A DNA stretch of 55,105 nucleotides from Epilithonimonas sp. JDS (GCF_021261315.1 NZ_JAJSAX010000011.1:1-55105), one strand, 5' to 3'; shown: positions 1 to 7,913, numbered from the stretch's first letter. Numbers and translations are program-made. Notes: generated by a model from the letters alone, not told the origin.

Positions 1-1
1 C

Positions 2-223
2 GGTACAATTCTTTTTGTGAATGAAGCTTACAAACATTGTAAAGCCATCTATTTCGGAAATGAAACAGATGAGATCTTAAAGGCAAGTAACGTGAGCAAG
101 AAAAATCACGAAGATCCCGCCATTGTCACTTCGCAAAACCAAAATTCTGATGACGCCTTTATAAAAGCCGTTGCGAACCACAGAGTCTGGGAATTGGAAA
201 CGCAAAGAAACAATCCAGCTTAA
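2..223 (+). CDS. katE: Catalase HPII-type (large-subunit catalase), C-terminal end only
   Basis: This is the last 73 codons of a gene that begins before the window; the reading frame is open from base 2 to the TAA at 221-223. The visible part contains VNEAYKHCKAI, which resembles the C-terminal flavodoxin/amidotransferase-like domain that large-subunit (HPII) heme catalases carry after the catalytic core. HPII enzymes convert hydrogen peroxide to water and oxygen in the cytoplasm. The catalytic heme domain is outside the window, so the call rests only on this tail. A strong hairpin terminator follows about 180 bases downstream. An unrelated protein with a DJ-1/PfpI-type domain is the main alternative. 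Confidence 0.6.
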   Translation, partial: GTILFVNEAYKHCKAIYFGNETDEILKASNVSKKNHEDPAIVTSQNQNSDDAFIKAVANHRVWELETQRNNPA

Positions 224-403
224 CGTCTATTTACCTCGACAAATTATGAATCGTGAAAGTACAAGATATGAGAAAAGTAATTTTGGATATCTGAGCCAGT
301 AATTAAATCTAATTAAAGAAGCATTTTTCTACCGATGAGTGGATATTATACCAAAAATTATTTAATTTTAGTAATCGATTAAATTTTCACCTTTACTTTA
401 TGT

Positions 404-439
404 AAATACAAAACCCACCTTACAGTGGGTTTTGTATTT
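404..439 (+). terminator. Strong hairpin terminator after the catalase gene
   Basis: A perfect 15-bp inverted repeat (AAATACAAAACCCAC at 404-418, its complement at 425-439) has a 6-nt loop. The right arm is T-rich (GGGTTTTG then TATTT), as is usual for flavobacterial intrinsic terminators. It probably ends the catalase transcript. The rest of 224-629 is AT-rich and holds no gene that I can see. Confidence 0.75.
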
Positions 440-629
440 AATTACTTTATAAATGTCCCATGACAGTAGGAAATTTTAACTGTTTTTTTTATTCCCATCA
501 ACCAATATAATTGTTAAATGGTCTGAAATTAGTGTTTTCCTAAGTGTGTCTCACTTGTCCAATCAAGCAGCACTCATTCTTTACAAGATGTTGAATTACA
601 ATAAAATTTATATCTAATATATTGGGGAG

Positions 630-1223
630 ATGATTAAAGAGCTACTAACAAAATCAGATCTTTCTGAAACAATAAAATATTCCAGTGGTGATATTATTTT
701 TTCTGCTGGGGAAAGACCTTCCTATTTTTTTTACATCTTCAAGGGCAAAGCTAAAGTTATAAGCAGGGATGGTGACTCCAGAGAACTAATCCAAGAGGTT
801 AGCACCGCCGAGGAAGGTCTTGCAGAATTTTCAGCATTTGCGAATGAACCTTACCCGGTGACAGCTGTCGCCCTTACTGACTGTTCAATCCTAAGAATAC
901 GCATTGATGACTTTTTAACTTTAGTCAGTACTAGTGAAGAGTTAAAACTCTATCTGTTAAATAAGATCTCCGATTCTCTTTATAATAAACTTATTCAAGC
1001 AGATATTCACTTCAAGCGGAGTGGATCTGAAAAAATAATTATGCTTTTAAATTATCTGAAGAGAAAACATGATGATAAAACTCCTTTTTCATTTAAAGTG
1101 TTATTAAGTCGTAAGAATATTGCAGATTTGACAGGATTAAGGATTGAGACGGTTATCAGGAACGTTAAGAAATTAGAAAAAGAAAAAGTACTAAGGATCA
1201 TTAATCACAAAATATATTACTAA
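630..1223 (+). CDS. Crp/Fnr family transcriptional regulator
   Basis: A 197-residue one-component regulator. Residues about 15-110 form a cyclic-nucleotide-binding-like beta barrel (GDIIFSAGERPSYFFYIFKG). Residues about 150-190 are a Crp-type winged helix with the recognition segment TGLRIETVIRNVKKLEKE. There is no cysteine cluster of the kind that binds Fe-S in true Fnr, so the signal is not obvious. It faces a second Crp/Fnr gene (1308-1904) tail to tail. The two share almost the same C-terminal helix-turn-helix, which suggests an old duplication. The start ATG at 630 gives the usual length for the family. The target genes cannot be read from the sequence; the neighbouring catalase is one possibility. 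Confidence 0.85.
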   Translation: MIKELLTKSDLSETIKYSSGDIIFSAGERPSYFFYIFKGKAKVISRDGDSRELIQEVSTAEEGLAEFSAFANEPYPVTAVALTDCSILRIRIDDFLTLVSTSEELKLYLLNKISDSLYNKLIQADIHFKRSGSEKIIMLLNYLKRKHDDKTPFSFKVLLSRKNIADLTGLRIETVIRNVKKLEKEKVLRIINHKIYY

Positions 1224-1307
1224 TCTTTATACAGTCGTAAAACATTTCTTCCTATCATAATCACAATCCTGCTATGAAGCTATCTCCGTTTACATCAAAA
1301 AAGCAGC

Positions 1308-1904
1308 CTAGAAGTAAATTTTTCCGCTGATAATTTTCAATATCCCTTCTTTCTCAAACTTTTTAATATTTCTGATTACGGTTTCAGTTCGTAATCCAGT
1401 CATGGCAGCAATCTGATTACGTGTTAAAGGTACAGCGAATGAAAATGGACTTTGATCTGGGCTAAAGCTTTTGTGATAATCTAGGACACCCTTGATTCTA
1501 ATGTTTGCGTATTTTGATGAATTATTCTCTAGCATAATATATTTTTGGTAGAGACGCTCTGCTAAAAATTTATTAACATTTCTTGAAATATCTACATTAT
1601 CATCCAGCATTTGCAAAAAATTCATTTTGGATAATCGCAATACGCTTACCTTACCACAAGCAACTGCATTTACAGGATATGAATAATCGATAAATAGCAG
1701 CATTTCACAAACACTAAGTCCTTCATCCAATATTGCAAAAATGAGTTCTTTACCTTCTTCATTGTAATGGTTCAATTTTATTTTGCCTTTGATAATTTGG
1801 TAATAATATTTTGGAGTGTCATTTTCATTAAAAATAACGTCGCCTTGTTTATAATTTTTTATGGTAGCGCCGTATTTTCTAAGCAGTTCTTCTGGTATCA
1901 GCAT
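1308..1904 (-). CDS. Crp/Fnr family transcriptional regulator (paralogue)
   Basis: A 198-residue regulator with a cNMP-binding-type N-terminal barrel (GDVIFNENDTPKYYYQIIKG) and a Crp winged helix (TRNQIAAMTGLRTETVIRNIKK). The last 45 residues closely match those of the convergent neighbour at 630-1223, including the PFSF lead-in and the K-I-Y-[YF] end, while the sensor domains differ more. That pattern suggests two paralogues with similar DNA specificity and different inputs. No Fe-S cysteine cluster is present. A long upstream region (1905-2552) without a clear gene separates it from the MarR gene. Confidence 0.85.
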   Translation of the reverse strand: MLIPEELLRKYGATIKNYKQGDVIFNENDTPKYYYQIIKGKIKLNHYNEEGKELIFAILDEGLSVCEMLLFIDYSYPVNAVACGKVSVLRLSKMNFLQMLDDNVDISRNVNKFLAERLYQKYIMLENNSSKYANIRIKGVLDYHKSFSPDQSPFSFAVPLTRNQIAAMTGLRTETVIRNIKKFEKEGILKIISGKIYF

Positions 1905-2195
1905 ATTTATTTAATCATAGTTCGTTCAATTATAGGCTGAAGTTGACTCCAATAATAATTACAGATGCTGTACAACTCTACTACCAGCAGAGGCCACATC
2001 ATTATTTACGAGATGATATTAAATTTCTTTTGAATAAGAATTACATATTCATATTGTAGTACAAGAGTAATCTACAACTCAATCATAATTCAGCTTTACA
2101 AAATTCATAAATAATGTTTAAGAGTTTTATGATTCAAGTCATCTGACCGATTAAAGATTAAAATATAATCATAGTAATTTATATTGAGCAGATGG

Positions 2196-2203
2196 TATAT
2201 TTG
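2196..2203 (+). promoter_or_regulatory. Possible Bacteroidota -7 promoter element
   Basis: TATATTTG matches TAnnTTTG exactly. It lies 80 bases before the small open frame at 2283. No TTG was seen at the ideal -33 distance, so this is a weak call. Confidence 0.25.
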
Positions 2204-2282
2204 AGTTAATGTAGATTTAATATTTCTAAGATGATTATTTGCTAGAATAATTGTTAATTGATCATTTAAGTTATAAATAATA

Positions 2283-2390
2283 ATGCTTTACAAAAACGCA
2301 GGATATAAGGTTAGTAACTCCTTAAATGCAGAAAATAGATATGAAGTTTTATCTAACATTATTGATTTAGCACTTGAGATTAAATCTTAG
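2283..2390 (+). CDS. Possible 35-residue small protein
   Basis: ATG to TAG, 35 codons, beginning MLYKNAGYKVSNSLNAENR. It is the only sizeable open frame in a 650-base gap and has a -7-like element upstream. It is hydrophilic with a short amphipathic C-terminal half (YEVLSNIIDLALEIK). I recognise no family. It may be chance. Confidence 0.2.
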   Translation: MLYKNAGYKVSNSLNAENRYEVLSNIIDLALEIKS

Positions 2391-2552
2391 CTGTCTGATC
2401 AAAATTTTTCTCATAAAAAACATATCATAATATTTTTGTCTCCTTTAATGACCTATTCGAAATTAAATTTGCTCGTTCAAGATTTATCTTATCTTATTGT
2501 AAATAGAAAAAAAATGATTTATTTGACCAAGTGAATTATTAAAGTTTTAAAT

Positions 2553-3200
2553 TTATCCAAAAGCCTTTACAATCTTCTCAATATCTGTGCTTTTGTAATC
2601 GGTATACATATGAAAATGAAATTCATTAAGTTTTTTTAAAATCCTTAAAAGTTCATTCTTCTCATCTTTGGTAAGTCTTCTGGATAAAAGTTTTGATGTT
2701 TGGTTGACTTTTGCTACAGATCGATGAAATGTTTCCTCACCTTTTTTCGTCAAATTGAGTCTTTTGCTGCGCTTATCGTCTAAGTCATTTTTCTCTTCTA
2801 GAAATCCTGCTTCCAAAAGTCTTTTGATGATTTGAGTTCCTGTCTGTTTTTCATGGCCGTTTCTTTCAATTAACTGAATTTTTGTCAAAAAAGGTTCATC
2901 TTTCAATCTGTACAGATAAGTGAATTCTTCATTAGCTAAATCAGGAAATTCTCCCAAACCTTTTCTGATGAGGAGTCTTGAATAGCGTCCAAGCAAGATA
3001 ACCTGCTTGCAGATTTCATTTTCTGTGTAGGAAACCTGATGATTTTCGTTCTTAAAAAGCTTTGTAGGGCTTTCATCAGCATATTTTTTATCATTCATCC
3101 AAACACGAAAGTCTTCAATACCAGAATTCGGTTTGAAGGCATTAGAATTTTCAAATTCTTTTACGTGATGAAGCAAATCAATGATAAAATCGGTTTTCAT
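2553..3200 (-). CDS. MarR family transcriptional regulator
   Basis: A 215-residue protein with a MarR-type winged helix in its second half: helix-turn-helix around QTGTQIIKRLLEAGFLEE and the wing motif DLDDKRSKRLNLTKKG, a hallmark of the family. The N-terminal 60 residues are longer than in minimal MarR proteins and may form extra dimerisation helices. It follows the SDR gene of the photolyase cluster by 44 bases on the same strand. A good -7 element (TATCTTTG) sits in that gap, so it can be transcribed alone. MarR proteins usually sense phenolic or oxidative signals and repress nearby genes; the ligand is not visible here. Confidence 0.85.
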   Translation of the reverse strand: MKTDFIIDLLHHVKEFENSNAFKPNSGIEDFRVWMNDKKYADESPTKLFKNENHQVSYTENEICKQVILLGRYSRLLIRKGLGEFPDLANEEFTYLYRLKDEPFLTKIQLIERNGHEKQTGTQIIKRLLEAGFLEEKNDLDDKRSKRLNLTKKGEETFHRSVAKVNQTSKLLSRRLTKDEKNELLRILKKLNEFHFHMYTDYKSTDIEKIVKAFG

Positions 3201-3216
3201 AGCTTTAAGTATGTGA

Positions 3217-3224
3217 CAAAGATA
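3217..3224 (-). promoter_or_regulatory. -7 element of the MarR gene promoter
   Basis: On the minus strand TATCTTTG matches TAnnTTTG and ends 16 bases before the MarR start codon. It lies in the only sizeable gap of the minus-strand run 7857 to 2553, so the MarR gene probably has its own promoter. Confidence 0.5.
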
Positions 3225-3244
3225 AATATTTAGTCTGTTTTAAG

Positions 3245-3943
3245 TCACAGTTTCATACTGCCCATTCCACCGTCGATCCCGATGATTTGTCCGGTAATCC
3301 ACGATGCGCTATCAGATAATAAAAATTCTGTCATTCTTGCCATCTCTTCCGCATTTCCTACTCTTAGCAAAGGATGTCTGTTTCCGGAAGCTTCCCGTTT
3401 TTCTGGCGTTGATAAAAGTTGTGAAGCCAAATTTGTATCTGTCAGAGATGGCGCAATGCAATTTACTCTTATTTTCTGAGTAGAAAGTTCTGCCGCCAGA
3501 CTCTTGGTTAATCCTTCCACTGCACTTTTGCTTGCAGAAATCGAAGCGTGAAAAGGCATTCCCAATTTTGCAGCCACCGAACTAAACAATACAACAGAAG
3601 CACTTTCCGACTTCTTCAAATTAGGCAATAGATTCTGAATTGTTTTTACTGCACCTAAAACATTGGTTTCAAAATCATTCTTAAAATCATCAACAGAAAA
3701 CCGGTTAAATGGTTTTAAATTAATACTTCCCGGCGCATAAACCAACCCGTCAATCACATCAGGAAAAGTGATCTCGTCTAGATTTCCGGAAATAATATCC
3801 ATTGGATGAAATTCAATATTTAAATTTTCAACTTCATTATTTTGAGTTCTCGAAATACCAATGACGGAGTTGTTTTCCGACAATATTTTTGCAGCAGCAA
3901 ATCCAATTCCCTGTCCGCACCCGATGATGACTATGTTTTTCAT
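3245..3943 (-). CDS. Atypical short-chain dehydrogenase/reductase lacking the catalytic Tyr
   Basis: A 232-residue Rossmann-fold SDR with cofactor motif GCGQGIG near the N-terminus, a candidate catalytic Ser in VVLFSSVAA and the C-terminal segment LLSDSASWITGQIIGIDGG. In the catalytic Y-x-x-x-K motif the sequence reads ISASK, so Ile replaces the proton-donating Tyr although Lys is kept. This suggests a non-standard reaction or a binding role. The start codon overlaps the stop of the TIGR03643 gene (ATGA), so the two are translationally coupled. It appears to be the last gene of the photolyase cluster. I recall SDRs of this type near photolyase-like genes in other bacteria, but could not check. 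Confidence 0.85.
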   Translation of the reverse strand: MKNIVIIGCGQGIGFAAAKILSENNSVIGISRTQNNEVENLNIEFHPMDIISGNLDEITFPDVIDGLVYAPGSINLKPFNRFSVDDFKNDFETNVLGAVKTIQNLLPNLKKSESASVVLFSSVAAKLGMPFHASISASKSAVEGLTKSLAAELSTQKIRVNCIAPSLTDTNLASQLLSTPEKREASGNRHPLLRVGNAEEMARMTEFLLSDSASWITGQIIGIDGGMGSMKL

Positions 3944-4233
3944 TTTATTCTGTTGTTATCGTTTTGAAATTTTATTATGACTGATTGTCCGCTGGAACAC
4001 TTAAATCGTTCAATTTCGGGATTTCTTTTCTTCAGATGCTTTTGGCTTACTCCGGAATTCACTCTCTTTCTCCAATTCCGAAAACTTGATGGTTTTAATT
4101 CTCTTCTCATTACGTCAATCACTTCAGATTCGGTAATTCCAAACTGAAATTCTATTGCTTCAAACGGCGTTCTATCTTCCCAAGCCATTTCAATGATACG
4201 ATCAGTATGTATTAAATTAAATTCTTTCAACAT
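3940..4233 (-). CDS. TIGR03643 family protein
   Basis: A 97-residue soluble protein of unknown function. The block RIIEMAWEDRTPFEAIEFQF followed by MRRELKPSSFRNWRKRV matches the small TIGR03643 family as I remember it. The segment looks like a helix-turn-helix-like fold with a basic C-terminal tail (QKHLKKRN), so nucleic-acid binding is possible but unproven. The extra C-terminal ~25 residues are not part of the core. It sits 2 bases after the photolyase-like gene and overlaps the SDR gene by 4 bases, so it is clearly co-transcribed and probably serves the same process. Confidence 0.8.
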   Translation of the reverse strand: MLKEFNLIHTDRIIEMAWEDRTPFEAIEFQFGITESEVIDVMRRELKPSSFRNWRKRVNSGVSQKHLKKRNPEIERFKCSSGQSVIIKFQNDNNRIK

Positions 4234-4235
4234 TA

Positions 4236-5711
4236 TTATAAATTTTTAATTGTCAGTTTTGCAATTTTAAAATGTTCAGTTTTTACCTCGTCCGTCATTT
4301 TATCCAAAGTCCGCAACATCATTCCCAATCTCGGATTTGCATTGAAAAATTCTCTATTATCATTCAAAAAATTCCACAAAAGGGCATCCCATTTTTCCGT
4401 CCAGTCGCCGCGCGAGTAATCGCTCATTTTTTTGATATAATTGCTCCCGCTGATGTATGGTTTTGTACTCATTTTTCCGCCATCCGAAAAGCTGCTCATC
4501 CCGTAAACATTCGGAACCATTACCCAGTCGTAAGAATCAATGAACATCTCCATAAACCATTGGAAAACGTCATCCGGATTGAATTTCAGAAGATTCATAA
4601 AGTTGGCGAAAATCATTAACCGTTCAATATGATGCGCATAACCGGTTCCTAAAAGTTTCAAAATAGTACTGTCAATTGGTTTAATTCCTGTTTCTCCGAT
4701 ATAAAAAGATTCGGTTAGCGGATTTTGGTGTTTCCAATAATTTTTATTTCGCTGATAAGTTCCCTGATACAAATAAATGCCTCTCACAAATTCTCTCCAA
4801 CCTAAAATCTGACGCACAAATCCTTCCAAAGAATTGATGGGAATGTTATATTCATTCGCATATTCAATAGCTTCTTTCAAAACGTTTTCCGCAGTTAAAA
4901 GTCCAATATTTAACAATGGCGAAAGCACGCTGTGATGAAGAAAATGCTCACGCTCAACAATGCTGTCTTCATAAATTCCAAAATCCGCAAATCGCATTTC
5001 CAGAAACTGATTAAACCAATTCTCAGCTTCTTCAAAAGTAGTAGGATAGAGCTGGTACGAAGTCAGTTTTCCGTAGTTTTTACTGAAATTTTTCTCAACA
5101 TATTTTTTCGCTTCCTCATAATATGTATTATTCTCCGGATAATAAATTGACGGTGCTTTTTTATTTTTCGGATATTTTTTACGGTTTTCTGTATCAAAAG
5201 TCCATTTTCCACCCATCGGCTTTCCGGCTTTCATCAGGATGTTTCGGGAAATTCTCTGTTGCTTGTAAAAATCGGTTTGATGATAAGATTTTTTATCTTG
5301 AAAATATTCTTTTAAATCTTCTCGGGTATTGATGAATAAAGGACTTTCAAGAATTTCCAATTCCAATGTGGTTTCTCTGATTCTCTTTTCCAGCCAATTG
5401 TCGCAAACATCGGTAATTAGTATTTTTTCAAACTTTTCTTTCGTTAAATGTTTAATTAAAGTCCGAATGCCAGAAAGTGGGGAAGTGCTTTCAATATATT
5501 TAACGGTAAATTTTGCTTTACTTAAGTAATCCTCATAAAACTTCATACTAGCTCTGTGAAGCGCAATTTTTTGTTTATGAAATTTGTATTGTTTGAAAAG
5601 CAGAAATTCTTCCACCAAAAAAACCGGCTGGCTTTTATCAAGATAATCCGTGTCTTTAAAAAGCTGATGCGGAAATATTAATTGTGCTGTGACTGATTTT
5701 TTCGATGACAT
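4236..5711 (-). CDS. Cryptochrome/photolyase family protein (FeS-BCP/PhrB-like) without Fe-S cysteines
   Basis: A 491-residue flavoprotein of the PhrB/FeS-BCP (COG3046) lineage: an N-terminal antenna domain (TAQLIFPHQLF) and a C-terminal FAD domain with HHIERLM, WFMEMFIDSYDWVMVPNVYG and TKPYISGSNYI. Family members usually repair (6-4) photoproducts with FAD and a 4Fe-4S cluster held by four cysteines. Here the only Cys is in the N-terminal DVCDNW. The cluster region after MSDYS is shortened to RGDWTEKWDALLW, with no cysteines. It may therefore be a cluster-free photolyase or a light sensor. I chose ATG at 5711 over a TTG three codons upstream. It is cotranscribed with DUF2256 (18 bases upstream) and TIGR03643. 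Confidence 0.88.
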   Translation of the reverse strand: MSSKKSVTAQLIFPHQLFKDTDYLDKSQPVFLVEEFLLFKQYKFHKQKIALHRASMKFYEDYLSKAKFTVKYIESTSPLSGIRTLIKHLTKEKFEKILITDVCDNWLEKRIRETTLELEILESPLFINTREDLKEYFQDKKSYHQTDFYKQQRISRNILMKAGKPMGGKWTFDTENRKKYPKNKKAPSIYYPENNTYYEEAKKYVEKNFSKNYGKLTSYQLYPTTFEEAENWFNQFLEMRFADFGIYEDSIVEREHFLHHSVLSPLLNIGLLTAENVLKEAIEYANEYNIPINSLEGFVRQILGWREFVRGIYLYQGTYQRNKNYWKHQNPLTESFYIGETGIKPIDSTILKLLGTGYAHHIERLMIFANFMNLLKFNPDDVFQWFMEMFIDSYDWVMVPNVYGMSSFSDGGKMSTKPYISGSNYIKKMSDYSRGDWTEKWDALLWNFLNDNREFFNANPRLGMMLRTLDKMTDEVKTEHFKIAKLTIKNL

Positions 5712-5729
5712 ATTTTTCAAATTTTTGAA

Positions 5730-5873
5730 TTAATCTGAAGATTTCGCATTTTTATTTCTTCTGCATTTGTCGCTGCAATATTTTACGTCGTCCCAATTTT
5801 TCTGCCACTTTTTTCGCCAGTTGAAAGGTAAATCGCAAACTTCGCAAATCTTTGATGGCAAATTCGCAGGCAT
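5730..5873 (-). CDS. DUF2256 zinc-ribbon-like small protein
   Basis: A 47-residue protein that is easy to miss. It reads MPANLPSKICEVCDLPF, then NWRKKWQKNWDDVKYCSDKC, and ends in a basic tail. Two C-x2-C/C-x3-C pairs, CEVC and CSDKC, flank a Trp-rich stretch, as in the DUF2256 family, and probably bind one zinc ion. The start is one base after the stop of the AarF gene, and the photolyase-like gene follows 18 bases downstream. DUF2256 genes are, as I recall, often beside photolyase/cryptochrome-like genes. A partner or regulatory role for that protein is inferred. Confidence 0.85.
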   Translation of the reverse strand: MPANLPSKICEVCDLPFNWRKKWQKNWDDVKYCSDKCRRNKNAKSSD

Positions 5874-5874
5874 G

Positions 5875-7197
5875 TTAGTGAATGAAATTTTTATATTGAT
5901 TAATGATAATATTTTTTGCTTTCAGATCGTGCATCATGTTATACAACCCGAAAAAAGTACGGTTCAGATAGATGAAATGTTTCGAACCTCGATTGGTATT
6001 CATTCCTTTCATATCGCTGAGTTTCGCGTATCGCTGCCCGAGATCTGCAATTTCTTGAAAGAAGGTTTCATCAGAAAAATCAAAGATTTCAGCGTTAAAA
6101 GGTCTTGTGAATAATTCCAAAAGTTCATAAAATAATTTGGTAAAAAATTCTTTTTCCTTTTTAGAATCATCGTGACGCAAAATCTCAAGCTCATACAGTT
6201 TTCCGTTAAAGATCTGAGGATTATTCAGATTTTCTCTTTTTGCCAATTCAAAATAAGGCTTGTAAAAATCGCTTGGAATTTCTTTGATACATCCAAAATC
6301 TATCACGAGTAATTTTTTATCGTCAGAAACCAGGAAATTTCCCGGATGAGGATCTGCGTGAACCTGTTTCAGAACGTGCATTTGGTACATGTAAAAATCC
6401 CAAAGTGTTTGCCCGATTTTATTCAAATCCCCCTGAGAATTGTCATGTTTTGTAAATTCTGAAAAATGTTTACCCGTCATCCAGTCCATTGTGATGATTC
6501 GTTCGCACGAGAATTCTGGATAATATTTTGGAAAATTAAGATTCGGAAGATGGCTACATTTTGCAGAAATTTCCTGGCTTCTTTTTAGCTCGAGATCATA
6601 ATCTGTTTCTTCAAACAATTTATTTTCCACTTCCTGAAAATAAGATTCCGAACCTTCTTTTTTGATCTTGAACATCTTCATCGCGATCGGTTTTACCATT
6701 TTCAAGTCGCTGGAAATACTTTCTCTAACTCCCGGATACTGGATTTTTACTGCAAAGTTCTGGTCACCTTTTTTCGCTTTATGAACCTGTCCAATGCTTG
6801 CAGCGTTCACAGATTCGGTTGTGAACTCGTCGAAAATCTCTTCCGGATTTTTCCCAAAATATTTTCTGAAAGTCTTCTTCACCAAAGCTCCGGAAAGTGG
6901 TGGAACCGAAAATTGTGACAAAGAAAATTTCTCAACATAAGCTTGTGGAAGAATATTTTTCTCCATACTTAGCATTTGTGCAACTTTCAAAGCAGAACCT
7001 TTCAGTTTTTTCAAAGAATCGTAGATGTCAGAAGCATTATCTTCATTTAAAGTCTTTCGCGCTTCATCTTCATTTTTGTCTTGTGTGATTTTGTTTCCGT
7101 AATATTTGATATAATTAACGCCGACTTTTGCACCGGCTTTCAGCAAACTGCCTGTTCTTTCTAATTTTCCCGTCGGTATCGTATTGAGTGTTTTCAT
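5875..7197 (-). CDS. AarF/ABC1/UbiB family protein kinase-like ATPase
   Basis: A 440-residue member of the ABC1/ADCK/UbiB family. Visible motifs are the KxGQ-like KVAQ (residues ~70), AASIGQVHKA in place of a normal glycine loop, the Lys in VKIQYPG, the catalytic HADPHPGNF and the metal-binding IDFG. Family members use ATP and support quinone or isoprenoid lipid metabolism rather than classical protein phosphorylation. No transmembrane segment is evident. It starts immediately after the TetR stop (no gap) and is followed after one base by the DUF2256 gene, so it belongs to the photolyase operon. Its exact substrate is unknown. Confidence 0.9.
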   Translation of the reverse strand: MKTLNTIPTGKLERTGSLLKAGAKVGVNYIKYYGNKITQDKNEDEARKTLNEDNASDIYDSLKKLKGSALKVAQMLSMEKNILPQAYVEKFSLSQFSVPPLSGALVKKTFRKYFGKNPEEIFDEFTTESVNAASIGQVHKAKKGDQNFAVKIQYPGVRESISSDLKMVKPIAMKMFKIKKEGSESYFQEVENKLFEETDYDLELKRSQEISAKCSHLPNLNFPKYYPEFSCERIITMDWMTGKHFSEFTKHDNSQGDLNKIGQTLWDFYMYQMHVLKQVHADPHPGNFLVSDDKKLLVIDFGCIKEIPSDFYKPYFELAKRENLNNPQIFNGKLYELEILRHDDSKKEKEFFTKLFYELLELFTRPFNAEIFDFSDETFFQEIADLGQRYAKLSDMKGMNTNRGSKHFIYLNRTFFGLYNMMHDLKAKNIIINQYKNFIH

Positions 7198-7857
7198 TTA
7201 ATTTTTTTTAAATTTTTCTTTGAATAAAAACTTTCCTAGATCTAAAACTTTTCGCAATGGCTCATTATCCATCAGTTCAAATCCAGTGTCGATTGTTTTT
7301 TCGATGAATATGTCTGTCTTTTCAAATGCTGGCGAAGTATCTTTTTTCCAAAATTCAACAGCAGAAACCAAATGCAGCCAAAGCGCTTCTTCTCTTGCTT
7401 TTTCGTGAAAATTTTTAACATCATCTTTCGATTTTTCAATCATTTCCCAATCGTTGAAATCCAATGTTTTGATGAAATTCCTGTGCGTTTCTTTGAGTTT
7501 ACTTGAGATTTTCGCAGAATGCAATTTGTTATTTCCTAAAATCATCAAAACCAATGATCTGTTCATTGTCATATTTTCAAAAAAGATGAAATAAACATTC
7601 AGCAATTTTTCCTTCGAAGTTACTTCGTCCGAGTTATTGACTTCCAAAGCTAACTCTACAGACTTATCAAAAAGGTTGACCAGCATTGATTTTTCAATCT
7701 GTTCAAAGCTTGAAAAGTAATCGTAAAAGTCTTTTTCTTCGAACGCATTGTCTTTTGCGAAGCGGTAAATATTCTTTGGTCTTTCGCCGTGATTCAAAAT
7801 GTAATCACCGTATAATTCAAATATTTTGTCTTCCGTAATTATATTTTTTGCTTCCAT
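7198..7857 (-). CDS. TetR/AcrR-like regulator heading the photolyase operon
   Basis: A 219-residue all-helical protein. The first ~50 residues fit a TetR DNA-binding domain in outline (an N-terminal helix, then NIYRFAKDNAFEEKDFYDYF where the recognition helix would be), and the rest is a ligand/dimer domain. The helix-turn-helix is divergent, so DNA binding may be weak. It is the first gene of a run that continues without gaps into AarF, DUF2256, the photolyase-like protein, TIGR03643 and SDR. A -7 element and a 16-bp palindrome lie upstream, which fits autorepression of the operon. The ligand is not known. Confidence 0.75.
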   Translation of the reverse strand: MEAKNIITEDKIFELYGDYILNHGERPKNIYRFAKDNAFEEKDFYDYFSSFEQIEKSMLVNLFDKSVELALEVNNSDEVTSKEKLLNVYFIFFENMTMNRSLVLMILGNNKLHSAKISSKLKETHRNFIKTLDFNDWEMIEKSKDDVKNFHEKAREEALWLHLVSAVEFWKKDTSPAFEKTDIFIEKTIDTGFELMDNEPLRKVLDLGKFLFKEKFKKN

Positions 7858-7876
7858 TATTGATTTTATTTATTAG

Positions 7877-7884
7877 CAAATTTA
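7877..7884 (-). promoter_or_regulatory. -7 promoter element of the photolyase operon
   Basis: Read on the minus strand it is TAAATTTG, an exact match to TAnnTTTG, ending about 19 bases before the TetR start codon. No ideal TTG at -33 was found. Confidence 0.5.
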
Positions 7885-7913
7885 GTACATTATTTTACTA
7901 TTTATTTAAAAGA

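Larger units (their letters stand above)
1905..2552. other. Long AT-rich intergenic region
   Basis: These 648 bases hold no gene of clear family. A GTCA-TC-TGAC inverted repeat lies at 2138-2147, upstream of the Crp/Fnr gene, and could be a regulator site. A -7-like TATATTTG lies at 2196-2203 on the plus strand, upstream of a 35-codon open frame at 2283-2390. The region could hold a small RNA or small protein. No terminator hairpin was found. Confidence 0.4.

Noticed and set aside
542..556. AAGTG-N5-CACTT inverted repeat upstream of the first Crp/Fnr gene
   Set aside because: Short arms, and it matches no regulator site I know; could be chance.
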